From Cladosporium sp. IMV 00045 (Eukaryota > Ascomycota > Dothideomycetes > Cladosporiales > Cladosporiaceae), in NCBI GenBank assembly GCA_001931905.2, contig MSJI02000179.1, forward strand, positions 1-62,451: a stretch of DNA of 62,451 bases, written 5' to 3'. The stretch's first letter is position 1; the number at the start of each line of letters is the position of its first letter. Under the pieces are notes generated by a model. That model saw only the letters and a program-made list of their open reading frames with translations. It was not told where the DNA came from and made no database searches. Positions 31,993 through 43,141 of the stretch are shown here, one piece after another. The translations under genes were made by a program, and so were the position numbers.

Positions 31993-33510
31993 ATGTCTTT
32001 CCGCGTAGGTAGCCAGCGCATTGGCTCTCTTTTGCGCACGCAGCGATCTGCCCTGTCGCAGACAGCGCGCCGTAGCTATGCCGCTACTTCAGGATCCAAC
32101 CTGCCCGAATCCATGAGGCAGGAGATTGAGGTTGGTTTGAACGAATGCAGTGTGTTTGGATAAGATCTTTCTTGCTAACAGTACCAGAAAAATGCCTCTC
32201 TTCCCACCCCCGACCCGCACCCCGATTCCCAAACCACCCGTCTCGTCAACTCTCAGCAGCCATTCATGGTCCCCACCTACGTCCGCCCGCCTCCCATGTT
32301 CCAGAAGGGCGAGGGCTGCTACCTCTACGACATCGACAACAGGCAATATCTGGACTTCACAGCTGGCATTGCTGTCAACTCGTTGGGTCACTGCGACGAG
32401 CAGATGAGCCGTATCCTCTTCGAACAATCGCAAACGCTGGTTCACGCCAGCAACTTATACTACAATCCGTGGACTGGCGCGCTTAGCCAGCTTCTCGTTG
32501 AAAAGACCAAAGAGGCGAGCTGCATGAAGGACGCAAGCAGGGCATTCATCTGCAACAGTGGAAGCGAGGCGAACGAGGCAGCTATGAAATTCGCGCGCAA
32601 GTATGGTCGCAGCGTCAAGGAAGATGGTTCCAAGCACGAGATTGTGAGCTTCCACGGCTCCTTCCATGGACGTACCATGGGCTCCCTTAGCATGACCCCG
32701 AACCCCAAATACCAGAAGCCTTTCTCGCCCATGGTGCCTGGATGCAAGTACGCTACCTACAACGACATTGACAGCATCAACGAGCTAGTTACCGAGAACA
32801 CTTGCGGTGTCATCATCGAGCCTATCCAAGGCGAGGGCGGTGTCAACGTCGCCACCCACGAGTTCCTCGTTGCTCTGCGCCACCGCTGCAACGAGGTCGG
32901 TGCTGTCCTGATCTACGATGAGATTCAGTGTGGCCTCGGCCGCACCGGAAAGCTCTGGGCTCACGGCGACCTTCCCGCTGAAGCCCACCCGGATATCTTG
33001 ACCACGGCCAAGGCCCTAGGCAATGGCTTCCCCATTGGCGCCACCGTTGTCACTGAGGACGTCTCCAGCAAGATCGTCACCGGCGACCACGGCACCACCT
33101 TCGGCGGCAACCCGCTCGGATCCAGGCTCGCCCACCACATCGTCGGTCGTCTCTCTGACCCCCAACTCCAGCAAGACGTCCTCAAGAAAGAGACGCGTTT
33201 CCGCGAGAATTTCGTGCGCATCCACCAGCGCTTCCCCAAGATCGTCCAGGAAGTCCGCGGCAGGGGTTTGATCCTCGGCATGCAGCTTTCCAGAGACCCC
33301 ACGCCTATCATCACAGCGGCTCGCGGGCGCGGTCTCCTCGTCATCACCTGCGGCACCAACACTCTGCGTTTCGTGCCTCCTCTCACCATCACCGAGGCCG
33401 AGATCGACTCTGGCTGCGCCATCCTGGAGGAGGCCATGGCTGAGGTCTTCGAGAAGCCCGGCAAGGTCGAGGGTACCGACGGTCAGCAGGAGATGAGGGC
33501 TACTCGGTAA
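31993..33510 (+). CDS. ARG8: Acetylornithine aminotransferase, mitochondrial
   Basis: PLP-dependent class III aminotransferase that converts N-acetylglutamate semialdehyde to N-acetylornithine in arginine synthesis. Exons 31993-32130 and 32188-33510 join in phase 0 and give 486 residues. The N-terminus (MSFRVGSQRIGSLLRTQRSA) is a basic, serine-rich mitochondrial presequence. The body carries FTAGIAVNSLGHCDE, FICNSGSEANEAAMKFARK, SFHGSFHGRTMGSLS, IIEPIQGEGGV, LIYDEIQCGLGRTG and TTAKALGNGFPIGA with the Schiff-base lysine, then HGTTFGGNPLG. All are canonical. The donor GTTGGT is unusual, but phase and the TTGCTAAC branch support it. It is convergent with the MFS gene, leaving only about 220 nt between stops. 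Confidence 0.95.
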
Positions 33511-33733
33511 ATCTGATTCGAGTCGCTGCTGAATGTCTTGTAGGCTCTCGGCGTTTGTATAGACTATATAAACGGTCATAGCGCGGCGTTGGTGGCGTTT
33601 TCTTTCTTCGAATCTATACGTTGCAAGTTGCATTTCAATCTCACAGAATCGATATCCGTCTCCAATCCTCCATGAAATCCATGTTGCCAAGACGATCAAA
33701 GCCCTCCCAGACGACCAAAATCTCACGACCCTC

Positions 33734-35314
33734 CTACCCCCCATCCGCCTCCCCCACCTCCCCCTCCTCCCCCTTCCTCACACCAACCACACAAAGTCCC
33801 ACCGCGCAACCCGCACACGCCACCCCCAAGCAACAAAACGGCAACCCAACCGTGACACCTCCCACTTCCAGTCCGCGATTAAACAGCCCCGCGAGCAAAG
33901 GCGCCCCCAACATACCTCCCAGCGTATCCACGGCGCTGACGAAACCGTACAACCGCGCAACATCGCGCGCCGGCACCAGCGGCGTGAGAAAGCTGCGGAT
34001 CAGGAACATGCTCCCGTACCCGAGGGCCATGACGCTCATTCCCGCGGCGGCGATGGCGGGTGTGGGCGCTAGGCCGAAGAGGAGGAGGCCGAGTGCCCAG
34101 CTGGTCATGGAGGCGCGGGAGAGGTAGAGATCTGTGCGTGGGTGGGAGAGGTTGTGGGTGCGGCGGAGGAGGTGGGAGAGGTAGGGGAGGATGAGGAAGA
34201 AGAGGAGGATGTTGGCGAGGGCGCGGAGGGTGAGGCGCGTTGTTGCGCTGGAGAGGGGGAGGTTGTAGCGCGTGCTGATGTATTGCAGCTGGAGGGGGGT
34301 GGAGTCGGTGATGGGGAGGTGGATGAGGAAGGTTATTGTGAGGGCGGGGATGCGCCAGTCGGTTGTGAAGGGTTTGAGAGTGTGTTGCCATTGTTGCTTG
34401 AGGGTGAGGGGTGGGGTGGGGTTTGAGGGGGTGTCTTCTGATTCTCTCGTTGGAGTTGATGGGGTTGGGCGTGTGGATTGACGGTAGTTCAAGGTTTCGG
34501 GCATGGATAGGATTACCAACATGGCAGAGCTGTGCAGAAACGTCCCGGCCAGACTCGGGATCCACGGCGAGTACAGCATGAGCCAAGCAGAGAGCAACGG
34601 CATGAACACGCTCGCGAGGAGATTTACACCACCAATGCGGAGGAAGATCTTCGACCGGCCTTCTTCAGGCGTGACATCAGCGACGATGACGAAGAAGAGC
34701 GCAGACACCACGGGCGACGAGCCCGCCATGAGACCGTGGAGAGAGGACGCCCAGACCCATCGAATGTCGAAACTTTGCCAGAACCAGTATACGGTCTGTA
34801 TCCATACCGATCTCAGCACGAACGACAAAGCTCCGAGGAACAGCAGTGGTTTTCGTCCGTACTTGTCCGCAGCCCAGCCGAAGGGTAGAGCGAGGAGAAG
34901 ACTGGGTCCACCGTCGAAGAATGTCTGATATCCGCGGAGAGAGGAGAGTTGGCTCTGCACGGCTTCTATCTTGCAGAGTCTCTCTGCCACGCCCCCAATG
35001 GCGCCCGGGCCGACGTGGGTTTTGTCGGCGAGTAGGATCGCTGGGTCTGTAAGTTCGTAATGTCTGTAGCAGAGGATTGCTTCGGCGATCCGAGCCTGGG
35101 GTGGTTGGGCGATTTCATCCCCACATTGTATGAGGACGAGGATGATGCAGAGCAGCAGGATGACATTGACATTTCTGTCTTCCGGTTCTGGTGTTGATTT
35201 GAGACTGCATTGCCGGGTGCGTGTTGAATCAGTGATCAAGGGAGTGTGTTCATGGATAGATTCTGATGATCCAAGACGTTTCGTCATGGTTTCTGAACGA
35301 GATCGCAAGAACAA
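33734..35314 (-). CDS. MFS transporter, unknown substrate
   Basis: Single exon of 526 residues, or 517 from the Met at 35287. A hydrophilic N-terminus is followed by helix 1 (VILLLCIILVLIQCGDEI) and a long first extracellular loop with cysteines and QPPQARI. FFDGGPSLLLALPFGWAADKYGRKPLLF is the classic MFS loop 2-3 motif. A charged central loop of about 60 residues with many Pro/Thr separates the halves. The pattern resembles the fungal group related to proton-coupled folate/tetracycline-type MFS proteins often found near secondary-metabolite genes. No such cluster is visible here. The GC-rich 3' half produces long antisense frames that are not genes. Confidence 0.85.
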   Translation of the reverse strand: MFLRSRSETMTKRLGSSESIHEHTPLITDSTRTRQCSLKSTPEPEDRNVNVILLLCIILVLIQCGDEIAQPPQARIAEAILCYRHYELTDPAILLADKTHVGPGAIGGVAERLCKIEAVQSQLSSLRGYQTFFDGGPSLLLALPFGWAADKYGRKPLLFLGALSFVLRSVWIQTVYWFWQSFDIRWVWASSLHGLMAGSSPVVSALFFVIVADVTPEEGRSKIFLRIGGVNLLASVFMPLLSAWLMLYSPWIPSLAGTFLHSSAMLVILSMPETLNYRQSTRPTPSTPTRESEDTPSNPTPPLTLKQQWQHTLKPFTTDWRIPALTITFLIHLPITDSTPLQLQYISTRYNLPLSSATTRLTLRALANILLFFLILPYLSHLLRRTHNLSHPRTDLYLSRASMTSWALGLLLFGLAPTPAIAAAGMSVMALGYGSMFLIRSFLTPLVPARDVARLYGFVSAVDTLGGMLGAPLLAGLFNRGLEVGGVTVGLPFCCLGVACAGCAVGLCVVGVRKGEEGEVGEADGG

Positions 35315-37200
35315 GCATGCAGTTTTATCTATTCTGGACGTGTTGTGATATTAGAGACGTTAAAGAGTAGCGAAAATGAACAGCTCGTATGCGAAAGTAA
35401 AATGAGCAACAAGGTATAGCATGCATTGGCACCAGCCTCTTGTTCAATGCATCTCTTATCTCTAATATGGGATGACAGAAAACCGGTGCCTGCTACTGTA
35501 TACCGAACTCCGCTGGGTCGCAGGATTCCATGTACGGAATTCATCGAGCGCGCTGACGTCTTTAATCGATCAGCTGGCATTCAAGTGAGAAGAAGAAGAA
35601 GAAGCAATAAATGTGTGTAATGATAAGAGCAGTAATAATCACCAGCGCGTGATCGCCCTATGGAATCTTCCAGCGTGAATGGTCTGGCAAATTGACGAGT
35701 AGAAGTGCGGTTAGGCAGGCATGCGATTGTAGCCAACTCCGAGGCTAGGGAATCTCCGGTGCATAGTTGTGTATGGTATAGCAACAACGAACATTTCACT
35801 GACAGACTGTTCACTCTGGCAACCAAGTAGCATTTGAGCAAGAAAGTAAGGCACTGAATAGAATACATTTACCGTCAGTCCCGCATTGATTCGGTGTAGT
35901 GGACATGATGGATTGAATTGATCGCAGACACTCTTGAAGCTGGGGCGCCACCAACTCGCTTGGAGAGTCCTGTCGAGGTAGAAATTGCCGTTCAAGGTTT
36001 CCCCTGCTGCTACTATGTTTGCTAGTAACGCAAATGCGTACGACTATGTCTATACAGAGCTTGGTAATAACGACGAACAGACGATGCAAAGACCACAATG
36101 CGTCCGAGCATAATGGTATACCTTCAGCCCTACGGCCTCGCTCGCTGTACGAAAATCAACGATTGGTCGCAATCACGAGACCCCAGAGTGGATAATAATA
36201 ACGCCGGAGCGAAACGAAATCTCACTCGGTGCGAAGACGGCGGCTTCGCGGTGTCCCTTGGAAGGAATTCACTAGTATCTTGCTTTTTCTCGTCCCCGTT
36301 CCTGCCTTAAGGTACTCTTCGGAGCCATGATTGGGAGGCATTGAGTAAGGCTGTGAATGTATCAAAAGAGGGCCACGTTTCAGCTCGCCATTCTGACCAT
36401 TGGCCGGACCACGGTGCTGGGTCACGCATTTGATCTACGTTAGGTACCTGGTTTAGTGGTTTTGCAAAGAACAGGTCTGGCAACGTGCACTGGACGCGGT
36501 GGAGATTGCGATCGATAGAGAGATATACGCTAACCCTCTCCAGAGCGAGCGATGACGACGGTTTGGTGCTCGGTTAAGGGACGGACTGGAGCTTCATGTT
36601 GCTCTAAGCCTTACGGGCGAGGGAAGCAGCAACAGGGTGTTTGTTGATGCGAGGGTAGCTGCTGTAGGTATAGATAGAGAAGAATTTACTTGCCACGTCC
36701 CCTAGATGACAGCTGTACAGTCTCAGATAGAGATAAAATCCCGCGCATCCACTTACTCACATACACTACACCTGCAATACGCGCGCGCACTTGTGCATTG
36801 GCGGCTGACGTCTGTGAGACTCGTCGAGCTTGCTTGCGCCCGCCTTGGAAAGCTGCAGCTAGGACCATCACAGACCACCCATTCGTCAACCTGGCTCGCT
36901 GGGCTGAGCACACATCGCCCGCCTCGTCCTCCAACTCTCCTCCTCTCCCCCATCCTCCATCCTCCCCTTCCTCCCACTTCACCCACTCTCTGTCCCTCTT
37001 TCTCCCCCGCCAACCTCACTTCCATTCTACAGCACATTGACGGCTAGCCTGTCTCGAAGCCCTCGCATGAGTCGCTAACTGCGTCGCTCTTCGCTGCCTC
37101 GGCTTATCTGAGTCTCCCACTTCGCGGCATTGATTCGCCGCCATCTTCACTTCTATACCCACCTCCTGTCAAGCTGTCCTACCACGTTGCATCCGCCAGC
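35315..37200. other. Divergent intergenic region, MFS / tricalbin
   Basis: About 1.9 kb. A short GAA-type repeat lies near 35590-35600. The last 300 nt are strongly CT-rich, typical of a long 5' leader for the tricalbin gene. The several open frames at 36.7-37.0 kb overlap on both strands and look like leader sequence. No gene recognised. Confidence 0.5.
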
Positions 37201-40200
37201 ATGCTCGACGGCACTGCTGGGCGGGACGCTGAGCTCAAGCAGCAGGGAGTCGTCGAGGCTGCCCGTGACCCCAACACTGATATCGACGCCGAGCAGGCCG
37301 AGCAGGCCTTGCTGAACCAATCCAGGGCAGCCGGTGCCGCTGCTTTCACTTTTGACCCCGATGCTTCTGCAGAGGAGAAAGCTCGCCTGATCAAGGAGAG
37401 GAACGAAGCTGTCGGACGCCCGCACCGCAAACATGTCACAGCTGCGCTCGTTAGTGACCAAGACGATGGACAAACAGCTGGCTACGATCTTCCCGAGCCC
37501 TCCAAACAAGGGGCGCTTCCTGTTTCTGGATCCGACAACGAAAATGTCATGGACGAGAAGCAAGCCAAAGAGGAGGAATTCTCGAGGGTCGGCTGGGCAC
37601 CGCGTTTTGGCAACCCTGCCGATCACGATGAAGAGGGCACTCTTTTGGACCACCAAGACTTCGTTGAAGGCAAGCTGAGCGACAAGCTCTTCGGCGATTG
37701 GTACCACAACACCGGTGTAATCATTTTCGCCTGTCTCATGTCCTGGACCATCGCTGTTCTCGGTGGAGGTCTGGGCTGGGTATTCCTCGTCATGGCCGTG
37801 TGTGGCACGTACTACCGCACGTCGCTGCGCCGGGTCAGGCGTAACTTCAGAGACGACATCCAGCGTGAAATGGCAAAGACCCGCCTTGAGACAGACCACG
37901 AATCTCTGGAATGGATGAACAGCTTTCTTGTCAAATTCTGGCCCATCTATGCGCCGGTGCTCTGCAGCACAATCATTTCTTCAGTCGATCAAGTGCTCAG
38001 CACTTCTACTCCGCCATTCCTCGACAGCATGCGTATGAAGTTCTTCACCCTAGGAACCAAGCCTCCGCGTCTCGAGCACGTCAAGACCTACCCCAAAGCC
38101 GAGGACGACACCGTTCTCATGGACTGGAAATTCAGCTTCACTCCCAACGACGTCGCCGATTTGACATCCCGCCAAATCAAGAACAAAGTCAACCCCAAGG
38201 TCGTCTTGGAAATCCGTGTTGGTAAAGCTATGATCTCAAAGGGACTGGACATCATTGTCGAAGATATGGCATGCAGTGGAATTATGAGAGTTAAGATGAA
38301 GCTTCAGCTCCCTTTCCCACACATCGACAGGGTCGAAATCTGTTTCCTCGAGCGACCTGTCTTTGACTATGCTTGCAAGCCTATCGGAGGTGAGACCTTC
38401 GGATTTGACATCAACTTCATGCCCGGCTTGGAGAGCTTCATCCAGGAGCAAATTCACGCAAACCTGGCCCCGATGATGTACGCGCCAAATGTCTTCCCGA
38501 TCGAAGTCGCCAAGATGTTGTCCGGCAACCCTGTTGACCAAGCCATTGGCGTCCTCTCTCTCACGTTCCACGGTGCCCAAGGATTGAAGAACACTGACAA
38601 ATTCTCTGGCACTCCCGACCCTTACGCAACTGTCAGTATCAACAACCGCGATGTTCTCGGCAGGACGAAGACCGTGCATGAAAACGCAAACCCGAGGTGG
38701 AACGAGACCGTCAATGTCATTCTCACCAGCTTGAGAGAGCCTCTCACGCTTCACGTGTACGACTTCAACGACTATCGTAAAGATAAAGAGCTCGGTGTCT
38801 GTACATTCAACTTGGAGCAACTCGAGACCGAAAGCGATCATGAAAACCAGCGTCTAGAGGTCATTGCTGGCGGAAGGCCGCGTGGTATTGTCGAATGTGA
38901 CATCCGCTTCTTCCCTGTGTTGGAAGGCCAGAAATCGGCAGACGGTACAATTGAGCCACCACCTGAGTCATCCACCGGTATCGCCAAGTTTGAGGTAGAG
39001 CAAGCCAAGGATCTCGACGGCACCAAGTCGCTCATTGGGCAACTGAACCCTTATGCCGTTCTGCTGCTCAACGGCAAGGAGGTTCAGATCTCGAAGAAAC
39101 TCAAGCGTACCAACAACCCTATCTGGCCGGATGCTAGCAAAGAGCTCCTTATCACCGACCGTAAGAAGGCCAAGCTTGGTTTGGTGTTGAAGGACGACAG
39201 AGATCTGGCGGCTGATCCTGTGATCGGTACTTACCAGATCAAGCTTGACGATATGCTCGAATTGATGAACAAGGGCCAAGAATGGTACAACCTCGCAGGC
39301 GTCAAGAGTGGCCGTGCGAAGATGAGGCTTCAATGGAAGCCTGTTGCCTTGAAGGGCGCGCTCGGAGGATCTGGCGGATACGTTACGCCCATTGGTGTCA
39401 TGCGTATTCACTTCATGTCTGGTAAAGATCTGAAAAACCTTGACACTGTTGGCAAGTCCGATCCTTATGCGCGCGTCAACCTTTCTGGCATCCAGAAGCG
39501 CAGGACTCCGACCTGGAAGAACAACCTTAACCCTAATTGGGATGAGGTCTTCTACATTCCCATGCATTCATCCAGAGAGAAGATCACTCTCGAGGTCATG
39601 GACGAGGAAAATGTTGGAAGTGACCGTTCTATGGGTAAGGTCGACCTCGCGGCCAGCGACTACGTCGAACAAGGTGAGGATGGCGAGTACCTTGTCCATG
39701 ACACCAAGGATGAAGTCCTCACTCGCCAGCTGCATATCGGCAACAACTCACCGAAGGGTACCATCCAGTTCACCTGTGCATTCTACCCCGCTATCCCCAC
39801 AATCGACCCGGAAGACGAAGATGAAGAGGACGTCAAGGGTAAGGCAAGCATGGATGGTGTCCGTCAGAGCATCGAGTCCAACGGAAACGTTGGGCGAGAG
39901 CGTAGCAACACTGCGGGTACTGTCAGCACTACTGGGAGCAAGAATGGGGAGCGTGAGATGCAAAAGGCACTCGCGGCCGGCGAGAAGGAGCAGGTTGAGG
40001 CCGAAGAGGTGCGCGAAAAGGTCGTACCTAAGATGCGCGTTACCGAAGAGAACTTGGTGCAATATGGTGAGATTTCTTTGCACCAGTCGTTCAATTCACT
40101 AGCTAACTATTTCACAGAATCCGGTATCTTGATCTTCAAGATCATCGAAGGCGAGTTTGCCCAGGCTCACCAAAACTGCCATCTCGAGGTCGTAATGGAC

Positions 40201-41793
40201 GACCACCTGTTCCCGCAATACACCTCTGCCAAGACCCGCTCTCGCCATCACGTCTTCAACGAGACTAGCGATGCGACGATTCGCGAGCTCGACCTTTCTC
40301 AGATTACTCTGCGTCTTGTCTCTGAGATTGACCATGAAGGCAAGGATGGAGAGAAGTACGTTGAGGCCAAACTGACCGGAAACATGCTGGATGTACTCAA
40401 GCGTGGCCTTTACACTCCTACCCAGTACACACTGAAGGGCACCGGCAACGGCAACGGCGGCGCCGAGAGCAAGATCACTGTCAGCCTGCGCTACATCCCT
40501 CTGCGCATGCAGCTTGACCCCAGCGAGAGCTTCAACAACGCCGGAACTCTTCGCGTTGAAGTCCTTGACGCCGCCGATCTTCCAGCAGCAGACCGCAATG
40601 GCTTCTCGGACCCCTACTGTAAATTCAAGCTCGGCGAGGAGCAAGTGTACAAGACCAAGATCCAAAAGAAGACCCTTCACCCGGCCTGGAACGAATTCTT
40701 CGAAACTCCCATTCGCAGCCGCACTGCTGCCAAATTCAAGGTCGACGTCTACGACTGGGACTTTGGCGAGAAGGCCGACTTCCTTGGTGGTGCCGACATT
40801 GATCTCAACGTCCTCGAGCCCTTCCAGGGCCAAGAGATCAGTCTTCCTCTTGACGGCAAGAGTGGCGCGATCCGCCTCAAGTTGCTGTTCAAGCCTTCCT
40901 ACGTCACTCGATCACGCCAGGGCTCTTCGACATTCTCTGGCACTTTCAGCGTGCCCGGCAAGGTCGTCGGTGCCCCAGTGAAGGGAGTCGGTAAAGGCGC
41001 AGTCTTCGTCGGCGGCAACGTCGCCAAGGGCGCCAACTTCCTCACCCGTGGCTTCAAGCGCAGAACCGCCAGCCACACCGTCAGCGAAGAAAACGGCGGC
41101 GTCCCTGAAATCCGCGCCACCAGCATGGACGTCCCCGACACACCCACCAGCCCCAACGGCAAGCTCTCCACCGACGTCTCCGCCCCGCGCGACTCGACCA
41201 CCTCCCACCAGCGCCAGCGCAGCATGGGCGCCTCCTCGCACGCCCCCGCCGGCGAAACAGGCACCGCGTCCATCACCGTCATCTCCGCCAGTGGCTTCGA
41301 AGACGACACCAAGCTGGAAGTGCGCATCCTGCACGAAGACCCCGGCAAGGGCCACGCGAGCCAGGTCATCCGCACGAAGACCATCAAAGCCAAATCCGGC
41401 GAAGCCGTCTGGGGCGAGGAGGACGTCAAACGCCTCCCCTGCTCCGCGAGCGACTGGTTCAAGTGCGTCGTGAAAGAGAACAAAACTTTCGGTTCCGACG
41501 ACCTCGGCGAAGCCTCCTTTTTCCTCGACGACCAGGGCACAGGCGGCGCGCCGAAGGAAGTCAAGATCGGCGACAAGGGCGTCGTCACTTTGCGCGCGAC
41601 TTTCAAGGCCGCTGACGCAGGCAGCGTCATGACGAGCTCCGCGCCCGGTTCCGCCGCGGGCCCTGGCACTGCCAACTCGACCGGCACGCCTTCGCTCGAA
41701 GCCCCGCACAGCCCTAAAGGCAGAGGAGGTTTGGGACGTTTCGTCAGCAAGAGAGATCGCAGCGTGACTCCTTCGACCGCACCGGCGAATTAG
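37201..41793 (+). CDS. Tricalbin (SMP and multi-C2 ER-plasma membrane tether)
   Basis: Extended-synaptotagmin/tricalbin homologue that tethers cortical ER to the plasma membrane and moves lipids. An acidic N-terminus leads to a membrane hairpin at about residues 168-200 (TGVIIFACLMSW through VFLVMAVCGTYY). The SMP lipid-transfer domain spans ~230-440 (ESLEWMNSFLVKFWPIYAP to FPIEVAKML). C2 domains start near residues 450 (GTPDPYATVSI), 590, 730 (GKSDPYARVNL) and ~1100 (GFSDPYCKFKL). A degenerate C2-like segment lies near 955 and another near 1340. A 51-nt intron at 40067-40117 (GTGAGA, CTAAC, CACAG) is in frame; removing it gives QYGESGILIFK and about 1513 residues, against 1530 if read through. 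The gene is otherwise intronless. Confidence 0.93.
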   Translation: MLDGTAGRDAELKQQGVVEAARDPNTDIDAEQAEQALLNQSRAAGAAAFTFDPDASAEEKARLIKERNEAVGRPHRKHVTAALVSDQDDGQTAGYDLPEPSKQGALPVSGSDNENVMDEKQAKEEEFSRVGWAPRFGNPADHDEEGTLLDHQDFVEGKLSDKLFGDWYHNTGVIIFACLMSWTIAVLGGGLGWVFLVMAVCGTYYRTSLRRVRRNFRDDIQREMAKTRLETDHESLEWMNSFLVKFWPIYAPVLCSTIISSVDQVLSTSTPPFLDSMRMKFFTLGTKPPRLEHVKTYPKAEDDTVLMDWKFSFTPNDVADLTSRQIKNKVNPKVVLEIRVGKAMISKGLDIIVEDMACSGIMRVKMKLQLPFPHIDRVEICFLERPVFDYACKPIGGETFGFDINFMPGLESFIQEQIHANLAPMMYAPNVFPIEVAKMLSGNPVDQAIGVLSLTFHGAQGLKNTDKFSGTPDPYATVSINNRDVLGRTKTVHENANPRWNETVNVILTSLREPLTLHVYDFNDYRKDKELGVCTFNLEQLETESDHENQRLEVIAGGRPRGIVECDIRFFPVLEGQKSADGTIEPPPESSTGIAKFEVEQAKDLDGTKSLIGQLNPYAVLLLNGKEVQISKKLKRTNNPIWPDASKELLITDRKKAKLGLVLKDDRDLAADPVIGTYQIKLDDMLELMNKGQEWYNLAGVKSGRAKMRLQWKPVALKGALGGSGGYVTPIGVMRIHFMSGKDLKNLDTVGKSDPYARVNLSGIQKRRTPTWKNNLNPNWDEVFYIPMHSSREKITLEVMDEENVGSDRSMGKVDLAASDYVEQGEDGEYLVHDTKDEVLTRQLHIGNNSPKGTIQFTCAFYPAIPTIDPEDEDEEDVKGKASMDGVRQSIESNGNVGRERSNTAGTVSTTGSKNGEREMQKALAAGEKEQVEAEEVREKVVPKMRVTEENLVQYGEISLHQSFNSLANYFTESGILIFKIIEGEFAQAHQNCHLEVVMDDHLFPQYTSAKTRSRHHVFNETSDATIRELDLSQITLRLVSEIDHEGKDGEKYVEAKLTGNMLDVLKRGLYTPTQYTLKGTGNGNGGAESKITVSLRYIPLRMQLDPSESFNNAGTLRVEVLDAADLPAADRNGFSDPYCKFKLGEEQVYKTKIQKKTLHPAWNEFFETPIRSRTAAKFKVDVYDWDFGEKADFLGGADIDLNVLEPFQGQEISLPLDGKSGAIRLKLLFKPSYVTRSRQGSSTFSGTFSVPGKVVGAPVKGVGKGAVFVGGNVAKGANFLTRGFKRRTASHTVSEENGGVPEIRATSMDVPDTPTSPNGKLSTDVSAPRDSTTSHQRQRSMGASSHAPAGETGTASITVISASGFEDDTKLEVRILHEDPGKGHASQVIRTKTIKAKSGEAVWGEEDVKRLPCSASDWFKCVVKENKTFGSDDLGEASFFLDDQGTGGAPKEVKIGDKGVVTLRATFKAADAGSVMTSSAPGSAAGPGTANSTGTPSLEAPHSPKGRGGLGRFVSKRDRSVTPSTAPAN
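40067..40117 (+). other. In-frame 51-nt intron in tricalbin gene
   Basis: It begins GTGAGA, has GCTAAC 14 nt before the end and ends TTTCACAG. Length is exactly 17 codons with no stop, so gene callers may keep it as coding. Splicing splits a codon G|AA and restores a compact start to the following C2-like domain. Confidence 0.75.
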
Positions 41794-43141
41794 GAACGGC
41801 TGGAGCGGAGGGACAGTTTGAGGGGGGCGGTTAGGAGGGGTAGTTTGGTGATTGCGAAGAAGGGGGCGGGAGCGCTGAGGAGGAGTAGCGCGGGCAGTGC
41901 TGGGTTGATGCACGCTGGTGGTGTTTGAGGGCGAAGAAGGATGGTGAGGTGAGGTGTTTTCTTGGATTGATTGGGGAGGTTGTTGTCTTCTCTCCTTTTT
42001 CGTGTTTTTTTTTTTTCCCCCTTCCTTGATCTTTTCTTTGTGTCGATGTTGTTTCTTGTCGATTGGCTTTTTTCCCCCCTTTTTTCTACAGTGGGGTTTC
42101 TTGGAGGGAGAGGGTTGAGAGGATATTGGAAGGGAACTGGCGTTGCTTTTTCTAGAGATAACAAAAACTTTACTGCTTTGTATTCAATTTCAAACAATTA
42201 CCATCTATCTCCATCGCTCCCGCAAGAGCAAACTCCCGAAATGACATCGCTGTGCGCAAGAAACTTGTCTGACTCGCCCCTTGCGCCGTCTATGCAACAA
42301 ACATAGAGAGTAGGTAACATCAGCAATAGAAGATTTTGACCGAAGACTGGAAGAGCGCAAAAGTCGCCCTCAAAAAAAAAAAAAAAAAAAAGGCGAGGCG
42401 AGGGAGAGATGTGATGAAATTGACAATCAAGGGCGCTGACTGAGGTGGAGGAGCATCCTTATTACCTTTCTCATCGTTTACTGCTTTGACTTTCTTTTCC
42501 GACGCTGGTGTCCAAACTCAATACTTGTTCTGTGCCACCTTGACGATACGTTTCAATGTGGTGTCACTTTAGGCACGGAGCCACAGCGACACTACCACGA
42601 AGGATGCTGGGACAAAAGGCGAGTTGATTGGAAATGCGCAAGAGTCGATCGATTCGGGTCTGGTCGTCCTCCTGGGCGAACGGTGGGCTCATGATGAGAT
42701 CCGGCAAAGGAACGTCTTCATTTCTTATTACTTGAGCACCGGGCGTGCACGATGTGCAAGTCAACAATCGTATGGGCTGGACAGAATCATCGACGGTCAC
42801 TGATTGCAACATGGAACGCATTGGCATGATTACAGTATCTATGTTCACTCTGTGTGTAGTGACTTGACTCCTTTCTTTGAGTGAGAACAAACATCCTCTG
42901 AATGATTTTCCGCCCGATGTGAGGGCACATTTTCTTTTCCTTGCTCTACAACCTGACCTGCAGCAGTGGCAAAATTGAAAAACTCTTCGCGCAACCTCGC
43001 TTGAATGCATTAACTGGAAAAAAGGTACGAGCAAGAGAGTTCAGTCACACGGAGGTGATGTTCTTCCTTGCTCGATGGTATCTCTTTTGTCGCCATGGAT
43101 GATGGCAGGCTACATCTCCGCACATGGTGTGCAAGACACGC
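41794..43141. other. Convergent 3' flanks, tricalbin / UGP1
   Basis: About 1.35 kb with T-rich and GT-rich 3' UTR-like sequence and a 20-nt A tract at 42372-42391. A 156-residue minus-strand frame at 42564-43034 has no recognisable features and was not called. Confidence 0.5.
42372..42391 (+). repeat. Poly(A) tract
   Basis: Twenty consecutive A residues. It could be a simple tract or a retroposition relic; no element flanks it. Confidence 0.85.

Noticed and set aside
40899..41913. 283- and 333-residue minus-strand frames over the tricalbin 3' end
   Set aside because: Antisense shadows of the C2-domain gene, Arg/Pro/Ala-rich and featureless.
42564..43034. 156-residue minus-strand frame between tricalbin and UGP1
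   Set aside because: Cys/Arg-rich without a recognisable motif and lying in a 3' UTR-like interval.
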